Assembly (NCBI RefSeq): GCF_000732925.1
Contig: NZ_CP008953.1
Coordinates: 7,681,001 to 7,745,000, forward strand
Source: Amycolatopsis japonica
GTDB taxonomy: Bacteria > Actinomycetota > Actinomycetes > Mycobacteriales > Pseudonocardiaceae
Direction: 5' to 3'
DNA: 64,000 nt
The position numbers and the translations under genes are program-made. How positions within the stretch are numbered: position 1 is the first letter of the stretch; every line of letters begins with the position of its first letter. Shown here in pieces: positions 43,184-52,322 of this stretch. The notes under the pieces were generated by a model, which searched no databases, was not told the DNA's origin, and saw nothing but the letters and a program-made list of their open reading frames with translations.

Positions 43184-43468
43184 TCAGAACAGGCCGGTGA
43201 CGCCCTGCTCCGTGGCCTGGTAGCCGTCGGCCAGCTGCGGCAGCACGCCGGCGACCTGCGCGAGCAGCTGCTTGAGCTCCTCGAACTTGTTGTCCCACTC
43301 CTGCTGAGCGGCCATGTACGCGGTCTTCGCGTCACCGTCCCAGGTGTTGACCAGCGGGGCCAGGTCGCTCTTCAGCTGCCCGAAGAGGGACTCCAGCTCG
43401 CCACCGGTGGTCTTGCAGTCGTCGGCCGCCGCGTGGATCGTGGCGTAATCGACCTTCATCTCGCCCAT
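43184..43468 (-). CDS. esxT: WXG100-family protein (EsxT-like)
   Basis: 94 residues, two helices with a WDG turn (VNTWDGDAKTAY) and the C-terminal YQATE, a YxxxD/E type VII export signal. The ATG has GGAGG 5 nt upstream. With the 106-residue gene upstream it forms a typical Esx heterodimer pair. Its place between rplM and the Rv3446c-like gene equals that of esxT in M. tuberculosis. Confidence 0.88.
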   Translation of the reverse strand: MGEMKVDYATIHAAADDCKTTGGELESLFGQLKSDLAPLVNTWDGDAKTAYMAAQQEWDNKFEELKQLLAQVAGVLPQLADGYQATEQGVTGLF

Positions 43469-43518
43469 AAGTTCCTCCAGTAATCAGAAAGTCTTGGTTT
43501 TGGTGCGGTGTAGCCGAA

Positions 43519-43839
43519 TCAGCCGAGGACGCCGAAGCCCTGGTTGACCGACTTGATGAGCTCCTGCTGCTGCTGCTCGGTCGCGTTGTACTTCGAACCG
43601 GCCTGCTCGAGCAGGTCACCGATGTTCTGGAGGGCCTGGTTGAGCCCACGGCCCGCCTCGTCGAAGCGCTTCATCACGTTGTTGAACGCGATCGAAGCGT
43701 CACCGGTCCAGCCCGCGCGGGTGGCCTCGATGTTGTCGCGAAGCTTGCTCAGGTTCTGGTCCATCGAAACGCGGACCTCGGTCACGCGCTTCTCGGACTG
43801 AGTGAACTGCTCAACTGTCCCGGTAAATCCGCCAGCCAT
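43519..43839 (-). CDS. esxU: WXG100-family protein (EsxU-like)
   Basis: 106 residues. WTG turn in RAGWTGDASIAF, flanking helices, and the C-terminal YNATE, which again fits the export signal. It precedes the EsxT-like gene by 50 nt. The two products should pair as an antiparallel four-helix bundle recognised by the third ATPase domain of EccC. Confidence 0.88.
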   Translation of the reverse strand: MAGGFTGTVEQFTQSEKRVTEVRVSMDQNLSKLRDNIEATRAGWTGDASIAFNNVMKRFDEAGRGLNQALQNIGDLLEQAGSKYNATEQQQQELIKSVNQGFGVLG

Positions 43840-44072
43840 GGGAGCTACCCCCTTCGTTCGTGGTTTATCCGTACTCGGTGAAGTTCGTTTGGTACGGACC
43901 TACGACGGAGACACTGCCACGTCTGGTTCCCTCTTGTCGCTCGTTGGTTTCAAGTAGTTGCTTGCGTTAACGCTCCCGGCGGGAACCGCACGCGGGAATC
44001 CGGCCCGCGCCCTGCGAATCACGCGGGAAAAAGGGCTTCCACCACGCGATTTAGCGAATGCACAGTGGGCGG

Positions 44073-44435
44073 TCAATCGCCGCGGCTCATGATTCGCGAC
44101 TGCGAAAAGTCCTCGTCGTCGTCACCCACACGTGGCCGTCTGGACACGGGTTCCGGCCGAAGGGGAACCAAGTCCGCCGCCGAAGGCAACGCCGGAACCG
44201 GAAGACCGGCGCCCGCGCGGAACCGTTTCGCGGCGTTCCGGACGACGGCGGGGGTCGGCGCGGTCTCACCGCCCGCGAGCCGTCCCTTGCCGAATTGCTT
44301 CGCGAGTTCGGCGTTCTCGCCCCGGCGGCGTTCGTAGCGCGCCTTGGCCGTGCGGGCGACCTGCCGGGCATAGGTGACCGCGTCGCGTCCTGTGCGCGCG
44401 AAGTGCTCAGCGGCGGTCTCGGGTTCGGGTGGCAT
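44073..44435 (-). CDS. Small basic protein with T7SS-cassette C-terminal motif
   Basis: 120 residues. The N-terminal 60 are helical and basic (ARQVARTAKARYERRRGE), followed by a Pro-rich stretch and the end DDDEDFSQSRIMSRGD. That end recalls the DDDDFSNN and DDDDFANT ends of the small proteins at 28901-29437 and 35273-35752, although the bodies are unrelated. It lies 12 nt downstream of the Hsp70-like gene. No family recognised. Confidence 0.6.
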   Translation of the reverse strand: MPPEPETAAEHFARTGRDAVTYARQVARTAKARYERRRGENAELAKQFGKGRLAGGETAPTPAVVRNAAKRFRAGAGLPVPALPSAADLVPLRPEPVSRRPRVGDDDEDFSQSRIMSRGD

Positions 44436-44447
44436 GAGCCTCCCCCT

Positions 44448-46391
44448 TCAGTTGACGACCACCATCGTTTTGACGACCTGCTCGCAGGCCGCGCTCACCC
44501 GTTGCTCGTGCGGTGAGCCGGTGCCGTACTGGCAACCGATGTGGACGCGGATCTTTCCTTGAGCGACGACGTACCAGTCGACGCGGGCACTCGGTTTGCT
44601 TTCGCGGTAGTAGATGACGGACTTGCCGGCGTATTCCGCGGCGCCGTTGAAGCCGCTGTACTTGTCCGGCTCCAGCCGTGCCAGGCCGCCGAGTTCGTCG
44701 ACGAGCTTCTGTCTGTCGGCCGTCGCGTCGTAGTCCATCACGTTCTCCTGGGCGACCACGAGGTCGTCGCCGGTGAGGGAGTCGCTCGGGTGGATCACCA
44801 CCTGGCGTTTGGCGACGCGGTCGTCGGTCTGCGTCCAGTCCAGCGGCGCGATGAAGCGGTAGTCGTACTGGGCGAGCGTCCGGCCCTCCGGCTCGGCCTC
44901 CCCGCTGTTGACCGCGAAGAGGACGCCGCCGGCGATCGCCGCCACGACCACCACGGCCGCCGCGATGATCCAGGGCGTCTTCTTGTTCTTCCCGCCGCGC
45001 TCGGCGGGCTTGGTCTCACGGGCGGGCTCACCCGGCCGCCACGGCGGCGGGGGCGGCGGCGCCACCCCCTGCTGGCCCATCGGCGGCGACGGCGGCCCCT
45101 GCTGCCGCGTCGCGTTTAGCGGGCTAAACGCGCTCTGCGGGGGCGGGCCGGGAGGGAACGGGGGGCGCGGGGCATCGGGACGCCGATCGGCGGGCGCGGG
45201 GGCACCGCCGACCCGGGAGACCGCGGAGCCCGCCAGCGAACCCGTCCGGTCCGGGTCGATCAGCACGGCACGCAACGCGCCGCGGGCGACCACGGTCTCC
45301 GGCTGGTCCAGCGTGGTGGGGACGACCCCGGTCCGCTCGTGCACCAGCCGGGACACCATCGGGATCCGGCTCGACCCGCCCACGAGGAAGATCGCCGTCA
45401 GCTGCTTCGGCCGCAGCCCGGAATCGCCGATCGCGGCCACGGTCAGCTCGACCGCGCGCCCGAGCGGCCCCGCGATGAGCCGCTCGAGGTCCTCCCGGGT
45501 CACATGCGCGTCGGCGAACGGCGGCGGCATCGGGACGTCGGTGTACGCGTGCCGCGACAGCGTTTCCTTCGCGCCGCGCACGTCCTGCCGCAGCACGCGG
45601 CGCCGCCGCCGGTCCGTGAGTTCGCGGCCCTCGACGAGCTTCCGCCATTCCGGCGGATCGACGGACGACACCAGCGAACCCACGTGCTCCAGGAGCGCCT
45701 GATCGACGTCCGCTCCCCCGAAGCTCGGATCCCCCCGGGTCGCCAGCACCTGGAACCCGGCGCGTTTAGCGGGCGAACTGCGATCCGCCGGGCTGCCGGG
45801 CATGCGCTGCACCACGGAGACGTCGACGGTGCCACCGCCGAGATCCAGGACCGCCAGAGCGTCTCCCGGGCGGCCGCTGAACTCGACGGTGCGTTCGGAG
45901 TTGAGGTCGGCCGGGGCGAACGTCGCCGCGTGATAGACCGCCGCGGCGACCGGCTCCGGCACGAGCGCGACCTGGCGCGCGAGCCCGCCCGCGGCCTGCC
46001 GGAGCAGCCGGGTCCGGGTCGCGCCCCAATCCGCGGGATGGGTCAGGACGAGCAGCTCGACCTCGGCGTCACCGGCGAGCCGCCGCGCCTCGGTCACCGC
46101 GCGCTTCAGCACGGCGTGGACGACGTCGGTCACGCGCAGGACGTTGTCGCCCAGCAGCAGGTCGCCTTCGTCGATCCGGCGCTTCGGATTCGGCTCGTAG
46201 CGCGACGGGTCCACCGCCGCCTGCCGTTCCGCCTCCTGGCCGACGAACAGCGTCCCGTCCGGCGCGGCGTAGACCGCCGACGACATCAAGGGCTGCCCGT
46301 CCACCACGACGACCTGCGGCTCGCGGCCGTTGATCGAAGCGACTACGCAGGTGCTCGATGTCCCGAAGTCCACCGCAACCCGCACTGTCAC
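44448..46391 (-). CDS. Hsp70-like type VII secretion-associated protein (Rv3446c-type)
   Basis: 647 residues. The actin/Hsp70 ATPase fold (about 1-385) shows VAVDFGTSSTCVV, LVLTHPADWG, VLDLGGGTVDVSV and FLVGGSSRIPM. A proline-rich linker, a membrane span (WIIAAAVVVVAAIAGGVLFA, about 470-490) and an external C-terminal domain of about 150 residues follow; the last matches what I know as the Rv3446c family domain of type VII loci. There is no substrate-binding domain as in DnaK. Two palindromic elements are read in frame, at about residues 202-212 and 419-428. The position between esxU and eccC is that of Rv3446c. Confidence 0.85.
   Translation of the reverse strand: MTVRVAVDFGTSSTCVVASINGREPQVVVVDGQPLMSSAVYAAPDGTLFVGQEAERQAAVDPSRYEPNPKRRIDEGDLLLGDNVLRVTDVVHAVLKRAVTEARRLAGDAEVELLVLTHPADWGATRTRLLRQAAGGLARQVALVPEPVAAAVYHAATFAPADLNSERTVEFSGRPGDALAVLDLGGGTVDVSVVQRMPGSPADRSSPAKRAGFQVLATRGDPSFGGADVDQALLEHVGSLVSSVDPPEWRKLVEGRELTDRRRRRVLRQDVRGAKETLSRHAYTDVPMPPPFADAHVTREDLERLIAGPLGRAVELTVAAIGDSGLRPKQLTAIFLVGGSSRIPMVSRLVHERTGVVPTTLDQPETVVARGALRAVLIDPDRTGSLAGSAVSRVGGAPAPADRRPDAPRPPFPPGPPPQSAFSPLNATRQQGPPSPPMGQQGVAPPPPPPWRPGEPARETKPAERGGKNKKTPWIIAAAVVVVAAIAGGVLFAVNSGEAEPEGRTLAQYDYRFIAPLDWTQTDDRVAKRQVVIHPSDSLTGDDLVVAQENVMDYDATADRQKLVDELGGLARLEPDKYSGFNGAAEYAGKSVIYYRESKPSARVDWYVVAQGKIRVHIGCQYGTGSPHEQRVSAACEQVVKTMVVVN
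45107..45136. repeat. 30-bp palindromic element in the Hsp70-like gene (linker copy)
   Basis: Halves GCGTCGCGTTTAGC and GCTAAACGCGCTCT around GG. In the gene it reads S-A-F-S-P-L-N-A-T, within the proline-rich linker. Confidence 0.9.
45757..45786. repeat. Diverged 30-bp palindromic element in the Hsp70-like gene (ATPase copy)
   Basis: Halves CCGGCGCGTTTAGC and GCGAACTGCGATCC around GG. The gene reads D-R-S-S-P-A-K-R; the codon that is TAG in the consensus is TCG here. Confidence 0.75.
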
Positions 46392-46459
46392 AAGCCACTC
46401 CCGCAGATCGTCGTCGTCACCCCACGCCCGGCCCTTCCCTCACCTGGTTCCGCGGGAGG

Positions 46460-49400
46460 TCAGTCCGGCTGGATCCACGAGACCTGCATGAGCTGCTTGC
46501 CGTGCTTCCGGGTGACGAGGTTTCCTCGTCCCGGCGGCATCTGGCTCGGCTTCACGTTGGCGACCAGGTTGCCCTCGTCCCGCGAGCCGTTCATGACCAT
46601 ACCGGGCGCCGCGATCTCCCTGAGCTTGCCGAGGATCGGGTCGAACATCGCCCGGCTCGCGCCACCACTGCGGCGCACGACGACGATGTGCAGACCGACG
46701 TCCTTCGCCTGCGCGAGGAACTCGGCGAGCGGCTTCAGCGGGTTGCTCGTCTGCGTGGCGACCAGGTCGTAGTCGTCGACGATGACGAACAGCTCCGGAC
46801 CGGTCCACCAGGACCGCGTCTTGAGCTGTTCCTGCGTGACGTCCGGGCCGGGGAGGCGCCGGGTCATCGACCCGTGGACGTCCTTGACCATGCTCTCCAG
46901 CTGCGCGGCGGACACCGCGTAGCCGAGCAGCTGGTCCCCGCCGATGAAGCCGAGCATCGTGCGTCGGTAGTCGACGAGGATGATGACCGCTTCCTGCGTC
47001 GTGTACCGCTCGGTGATGCCCCTGGTGATCTGGCGCAGCAGGTTCGTCTTGCCCGACTCGCCGTCCGCAAACGCGTAGAAGTGCGAGTCGGCGGCGAAGT
47101 CGAGGTAGATCGGCTGGAGGTCTTCCTCGTTGACGCCGATCGGCACCAGCTTCGTGTTGCGCTTGGAGTCGATGGACAGGACCTCGTCGTAGGTGACCAT
47201 CTCCGGCAGCAGGCGGACCTGCGGCGCCGGGCGGCCCTTCCACGCGGCCTTGATCTTCGCGACCGCGTCGGCGACACCGGCGGCGACGTCGTCCGGGTTG
47301 CTCGATCCGTCGATCCGCGGCAGACCGGTCAGCAGGTGGAGCTTGTCCCTGGTGAGACCGCGGCCGGGGCGCCCGGCCGGGACGTTCACCGCGACCCGGC
47401 GGTCGATGTCCGACTCGCTCGGGTCACCGAGGCGGAGCTCGAACCGGGTACCGATCATGTCCTTGATCGCCGGGCGGATGTCCGCCCACCGGTTCGCCGC
47501 GATGATGACGTGCACGCCGTAGGAAAGACCCTGGGTGGCGAGCTTGGTGATCGAGGTCTCCAGCTCGTCGAAGTCGTCCCGCAGGGCCTTCCAGTTGTCG
47601 ACGATCAGGAACGCGTCACCGAAGGCGTCTTCCTCGGGCTTGATCTCGCCACGCCGCTTGCGGTTGCGGAACTCGTTCATCGAGTCGATGCCCATGGCAC
47701 CGAACCGGCCTTCCCGCTCGGTGAGCAGGGTGGTCAGCTCGGCCACGATCCGGCGGGCCTTGTCCGGCTCGCGCCGCGCGACCGCGACGCCACCGACGTG
47801 CGGCAGGCCCTGGAGACCGGCCAACGTACCGCCACCGAGGTCGAGCGCGTAGAACTGCGCTTCCTCGGGGGTGTGGGTCAGCGACATCGACATGATCAGC
47901 GTCCGGAGCATGGTCGACTTGCCCGACTGCGGGCCGCCGACGATCACACCGTGCCCGGCGCCACCGGAGAAGTCGGCCCACAGCAGGTCACGACGCTGCT
48001 CGTACGGGCGGTCGACGATGCCCATCGGCACCTGCAGCCGTCCGTTGCCGAAGAACCCGACCGGGGAAAGACCGCGGTCGTCGGTGGGGTTCAGGTTCGG
48101 GAGCAGGGTGTCGAGCGAGTTCGGCTCCTTCAGCGGCGGCAGCCAGACCTCGTGCGCGGGCGGGCCCTGGCCGATCAGCCGGGACACGATCACGTCGAGC
48201 TCACTGGGCTCGACGGCCTCCTCCGACTTGGCCTCTTCCACCGGCGCGGCCTCGATCTGCTGCGGCTCCGGTTCCTTCGGCAGTTCGACGAAGTCCGGGA
48301 CGAACAGCTGCGGGCGCTTGTCCGCGCGGACGACGGTCGCGACCGGGCCGGCGGCCTTGATACCCGCGGGCCGGTACGGGCCCGAGACGTACGAAGCCTT
48401 GAAGCGGACCAGCGTCGAGGTGTCGTACTTGAGGTAACCGCCACCGGGAACGGACGGCAGCTCGAACGCGTCGGGCACGCCGATCGCGGCACGGGATTCC
48501 GCGGCGGAGAACGTCTTCAGACCGATGCGGTAGGAAAGGTGCGAGTCGAGACCGCGCAGCTTGCCCTCTTCCAGCCGCTGCGACGCGAGGAGCATGTGCA
48601 TCTGCAGCGACCGGCCCAGACGGCCGATGGCGACGAACAGGTCGATGAAGTCCGGCTTCGCGGCCAGCAGTTCGGAGAACTCGTCACAGACGATGAAGAG
48701 CGCGGGCAGCGGGTCGAGGTCGGCGCCGTTCTCGCGGGCCTTCTCGTACTCCCAGACGTTCTTGAAGTTACCGCCGTTCTTCAGCGCTTCCTGGCGCCGG
48801 TTCATCTCGCCGGCCAGCGCGTCCTTCATCCGGTCGACCAGCGTGACTTCGTCCGCGAGGTTGGTGATGACCGCGGAAACGTGCGGAGCGGCGTCCAGAC
48901 CGAGGAACGTCGCACCACCCTTGAAGTCGACGAGGACGAAGTTCAGCGTGCTCGACGAGTGCGTGGCGAGCATGCCGAGCACCAGGGTGCGGAGGAACTC
49001 CGACTTACCGGAACCGGTCGCACCGATGCACAGGCCGTGCGGGCCCATGCCCTCCATCGCGGCTTCCTTGATGTCCAGCTCGACGGGCTGGCCGTACTCG
49101 CCGACGCCGAACGGGACGCGGTAGCGGTCTCGCACCGGCCGCGGCCGCCAGGCCTGCTGGACGTCGAAGGTCATCGGGTCGCCGGGGATGCCCAGCAGTT
49201 CGAGCAGACCGGGGTTGGACAGCAGCGGCTCTTCCTCGGCGGCGTCCTGCGCGGCGGTGCCGACGCGGTACGGGGCGAGGAGCCGGGCCAGCGCTTCGGA
49301 TTCGACCACGCTGAGCGTGTCCGGGCGGCCGAACCATTCGACGCCGCCGGCGCTGCGCGCGCCGAGACGGTCTTCCTCGACGACCAGCCGCAGACCACGA

Positions 49401-50467
49401 CGGGCCGCGAGGTTGCCGATGGAGTCGGAAAGGTCGATCAGGGTGACGCCGACCAGACCCTCTTCGAGGATGATCTGCTCTTCGCGGGTGACCTCGGCGT
49501 CGTCGACGATGATGACGATGTGCGGCTGGTCCGGGGCGGGCGTCGCGTTGCGGGAGAACCGCTGGCGGTCACGGAGTTCTTCGTCGAGCCACTGCTCGAT
49601 CTGCGCGAGGGAGCCCGCCATCATCCGCAGCTGGCCGATACCGTCGGCGAGCGCCGGGTGCTGGGCGTGCGGCAGCCACTTCGCCCACTCCCACTCCTCC
49701 TTGGCGCGGCCCGCCGTCGCGACCGCGATGAGGACGTCGTCGGGGCTGTGGAAGGTGACCAGCTGGGCCAGCATCGCCCGGGTCAGGCCGCGGGTGAGAC
49801 CGCGGTCGCCCTGCATGCTGACCGCGGCGAACCCGCGGAGGGTGATCTGGGTCGGGAGGTCCGGGACGATCGAGTGCGCGCGGACGAACCGGCGCAGCGC
49901 GAGCGTGGCGATCGGCTCCAGCTCGTCGACCGGGCCGGTCTGCGGCGGCACGAGCCGCGTCGCGAGGCGGTGCGAGCTGCGGCCGACGCGGAGGTGGAGG
50001 AAGTCCTGGTCGTTCTGGCGGCGTTCCCACATGCGGCGGCTCGCGGCCAGCGACCACAGGGTCTGCGGGTCGGGGTGGACCCATTCGAGCGCGGCGCGCT
50101 GATCGACCATGGCCTCGCGGGCCCTGTCGCGCATCTGGCCGAGGTAGCGCAGATAGTCCTTGCGGTCCTCGTCCATCTCGGCCTTTTTGGCGCCGCCGCC
50201 CTTGCCCGCACCGCCGGCCATCATGCCGACGGTGCTGAGCACCATCATGCCGCCCATCATCATCATCATGGGATTGCGTCCACCCGTGGTGAACATGAAG
50301 ACCATCATCCCGAGGGAAGCGACGATCATCACCGCGGGGAGCAGCTTCATGACGATGTTGCCCGGGATGGTGCGCGGCACCTCAGGCGGCGGTTCGAGAT
50401 GCACCTCGCCGCCCGGCGGCCGCGGCGCCGCCAGGCGCGGTGACTTCTTGAACTGCAGCGTGCTCAT
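46460..50467 (-). CDS. eccC: Type VII secretion ATPase EccC (EccCa-EccCb fused)
   Basis: 1335 residues. Two membrane segments near the N-terminus (LPAVMIVASLGMMVFMFTTG and MMMMMGGMMVLSTVGMMAGG) precede three FtsK/SpoIIIE-type ATPase domains. P-loops are GATGSGKSEF (near residue 481), GGPQSGKSTM (near 843) and GESGKTNLL (near 1135; short and lacking the full motif). It is the motor and substrate receptor of the secretion complex. The fused form is usual outside ESX-1. The ATG at 50467 fits the N-terminus STLQFKKSPRLAAP. It faces away from eccD. Confidence 0.97.
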   Translation of the reverse strand: MSTLQFKKSPRLAAPRPPGGEVHLEPPPEVPRTIPGNIVMKLLPAVMIVASLGMMVFMFTTGGRNPMMMMMGGMMVLSTVGMMAGGAGKGGGAKKAEMDEDRKDYLRYLGQMRDRAREAMVDQRAALEWVHPDPQTLWSLAASRRMWERRQNDQDFLHLRVGRSSHRLATRLVPPQTGPVDELEPIATLALRRFVRAHSIVPDLPTQITLRGFAAVSMQGDRGLTRGLTRAMLAQLVTFHSPDDVLIAVATAGRAKEEWEWAKWLPHAQHPALADGIGQLRMMAGSLAQIEQWLDEELRDRQRFSRNATPAPDQPHIVIIVDDAEVTREEQIILEEGLVGVTLIDLSDSIGNLAARRGLRLVVEEDRLGARSAGGVEWFGRPDTLSVVESEALARLLAPYRVGTAAQDAAEEEPLLSNPGLLELLGIPGDPMTFDVQQAWRPRPVRDRYRVPFGVGEYGQPVELDIKEAAMEGMGPHGLCIGATGSGKSEFLRTLVLGMLATHSSSTLNFVLVDFKGGATFLGLDAAPHVSAVITNLADEVTLVDRMKDALAGEMNRRQEALKNGGNFKNVWEYEKARENGADLDPLPALFIVCDEFSELLAAKPDFIDLFVAIGRLGRSLQMHMLLASQRLEEGKLRGLDSHLSYRIGLKTFSAAESRAAIGVPDAFELPSVPGGGYLKYDTSTLVRFKASYVSGPYRPAGIKAAGPVATVVRADKRPQLFVPDFVELPKEPEPQQIEAAPVEEAKSEEAVEPSELDVIVSRLIGQGPPAHEVWLPPLKEPNSLDTLLPNLNPTDDRGLSPVGFFGNGRLQVPMGIVDRPYEQRRDLLWADFSGGAGHGVIVGGPQSGKSTMLRTLIMSMSLTHTPEEAQFYALDLGGGTLAGLQGLPHVGGVAVARREPDKARRIVAELTTLLTEREGRFGAMGIDSMNEFRNRKRRGEIKPEEDAFGDAFLIVDNWKALRDDFDELETSITKLATQGLSYGVHVIIAANRWADIRPAIKDMIGTRFELRLGDPSESDIDRRVAVNVPAGRPGRGLTRDKLHLLTGLPRIDGSSNPDDVAAGVADAVAKIKAAWKGRPAPQVRLLPEMVTYDEVLSIDSKRNTKLVPIGVNEEDLQPIYLDFAADSHFYAFADGESGKTNLLRQITRGITERYTTQEAVIILVDYRRTMLGFIGGDQLLGYAVSAAQLESMVKDVHGSMTRRLPGPDVTQEQLKTRSWWTGPELFVIVDDYDLVATQTSNPLKPLAEFLAQAKDVGLHIVVVRRSGGASRAMFDPILGKLREIAAPGMVMNGSRDEGNLVANVKPSQMPPGRGNLVTRKHGKQLMQVSWIQPD

Positions 50468-50628
50468 CGAAGGACCCCTCTTCAAACTCGACGATGGCGG
50501 CCACCGTTGGTGCGCGTACGGGTGCGCGAGACAACCTATCGAACGTGGCCGGTGAAATCCGGACAACGCCGAGAACGGCCCCGACCGGGACCATACGCAT
50601 TCCGGGAGTGTAGGGCTCCGGCTGCGCC

Positions 50629-50770
50629 GACGTGCGTTTAGCGGCCTAACTGCGATCCGGCCGCCCAGACGCCCGACGTGCGTTTCGCCCCCTAAACGCG
50701 ATCCGGCGGTCTGGGGCTCCCAGGTGCCCGGGGCTCCGGCGCGTCGCGTTTAGCCCGCTAAAGTCGACGC
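50629..50770. repeat. Three 30-bp TTTAGC palindromic elements between eccC and eccD
   Basis: Copies at 50629-50658 (GG), 50675-50704 (CC) and 50741-50770 (CC). They occupy the divergent 437-nt gap (50468-50904), which otherwise holds no gene. Two begin with GACGTGCG and the third with GCGTCGCG. Confidence 0.85.
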
Positions 50771-50904
50771 GCCGGCAGCCGGGAGCGGGCTTCGGAGGTC
50801 GCCTCTCCTACTTTTGCCGGTCTTTTTCCGACAGTCGATGATGTGGGCACCCGGGTTCGGTATAGGTTCCCCCGGGAGCAGACTCTCAGGGCAGGGGGAA
50901 GGCA

Positions 50905-52299
50905 GTGGCAACGGGCACGACGGTATTCAGCAGGGTGACGGTGGTCGCGCCACGCACCCGGATCGACGTGGCTTTGCCGGCTGACGTCGCGGTGGCGGAC
51001 CTGCTGCCCATGCTGTTGGAGATGGCGAAGGAGGCGACGCCGGACGGCGGCGCCCGCCATGGCGGCTGGGCGCTGGCGAAGCTGGGCGACGCGCCACTCG
51101 ACCCGAGCCGGACCCTCGCGTCCCTCGGCGTCGTCGACGGCGAGCTGCTGCAGCTGCGCAAGCGCAACGAGAACCCGCCTCCCCCGCTCTACGACGACGT
51201 CGTCGACGCGATCGCCGAGTCCTCCCCGGACAGCTTCCGTCCGTGGACCAAGGAGACGGCACGCCGCTTCGGGCACGTCGCGGGCGGCCTGGCGCTGTTC
51301 TTCGCGGCCCTCGCGCTCTTCACCAGTGGCTCTTTCTACGGCGGCAACGCACTCGCCGCCGCGATCGCCGGCGGTGTCGGCGCGATCGCGTGCGTCGCGA
51401 TCGGCGCGACACTGGCCAAGGCCTACCAGGCCGAGGCGACCGGTGTGCTGATCGCCGCGGCGGGCGGTCTGCCGCTGGCGTTCGTGAGCGGTTTCTACAT
51501 CGTGCCGGGGCTGTCCCTGTGGGCGAACCTGCTGCTCGCGAGCACTCTCGTGATCATCGTGGCGGCGGTCTGCATCCTCGTCATCGGGCACGGGATCACC
51601 ACCTTCATCGCGGCCGCGACGACGGCCACGATCTCGGCGCTGACGTTCTTGGCGGCCACGCTCATCGATACCCCGATCGCCGGGATCGCCGCCGGTGCGA
51701 CCGCGTTCTCGCTGGCCTGCATCTCGATCCTGCCGCGCGCGACGATCAAGCTCGCGGCCCTCCCGACGCCTCACGTCCCCGGCAGCGCCGAAGAGCTCAA
51801 GGAAGACTCGGGCTTCCCGGACTACCGCGCCATCGAACGCCGCACCGCGGTCGCCCACGAGTACATGACCGGTCTGCTGACCGGTTGCGGCGCGGCCACG
51901 GCGCTGTTCGCGATCATCGCTTCGACGTCGCCGACGGTATTCGGCCCGATCCTCGGCGTGATCGCCACGCTGGTCCTGCTCTTGAGGGCGCGGGCGTATG
52001 CGAACGGCGCGCAGGCCATCGCCCTGCTGACCACCGGCATGGTGTCCGGCGCGGGCATCCTGCTCGGCTGGATGTGGTCGGCGAGCCCGCTGAACCGCGT
52101 TCTGTTCGTGTTCGGCGCGCTGTTGCTGATCGGTGCCGGCGCGCTCGTGGTCGGCGTGATCTTCCCGAACCAGCGTTTCTCGCCGCCGCTGCGGCGGACC
52201 GTGGAGATCTTCGAGGCCGTCTTCATCGCGACGGTGCTGCCGCTGGCGCTCGGCGTCATGGATCTCTACACGACGCTGCGCCACCTCAACTTCAAGTGA
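50905..52299 (+). CDS. eccD: Type VII secretion integral membrane protein EccD
   Basis: 464 residues from a GTG with GGGGGAAGG upstream. A ubiquitin-like domain (about 1-90: VTVVAPRTRIDVALPADV, LASLGVVDGELLQL) is followed by about eleven membrane spans to the C-terminus. It forms the transport pore scaffold of the ESX complex. mycP follows after 23 nt, matching eccD4-mycP4. Confidence 0.95.
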   Translation: MATGTTVFSRVTVVAPRTRIDVALPADVAVADLLPMLLEMAKEATPDGGARHGGWALAKLGDAPLDPSRTLASLGVVDGELLQLRKRNENPPPPLYDDVVDAIAESSPDSFRPWTKETARRFGHVAGGLALFFAALALFTSGSFYGGNALAAAIAGGVGAIACVAIGATLAKAYQAEATGVLIAAAGGLPLAFVSGFYIVPGLSLWANLLLASTLVIIVAAVCILVIGHGITTFIAAATTATISALTFLAATLIDTPIAGIAAGATAFSLACISILPRATIKLAALPTPHVPGSAEELKEDSGFPDYRAIERRTAVAHEYMTGLLTGCGAATALFAIIASTSPTVFGPILGVIATLVLLLRARAYANGAQAIALLTTGMVSGAGILLGWMWSASPLNRVLFVFGALLLIGAGALVVGVIFPNQRFSPPLRRTVEIFEAVFIATVLPLALGVMDLYTTLRHLNFK

Positions 52300-52322
52300 C
52301 GACCCGATCGGATGATGCTCTG

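Noticed and set aside
44041..44060. CGATTTAGC near the small basic T7SS gene, a possible palindrome copy
   Set aside because: Only one half-site is present; no second half follows, so I did not count it in the family.
46358..50443. A 1361-codon open frame antisense to eccC
   Set aside because: High third-position G+C opens long antisense frames in such genomes. The product is a low-complexity Arg/Asp/Val-rich string with no domain, and the sense strand is clearly eccC.
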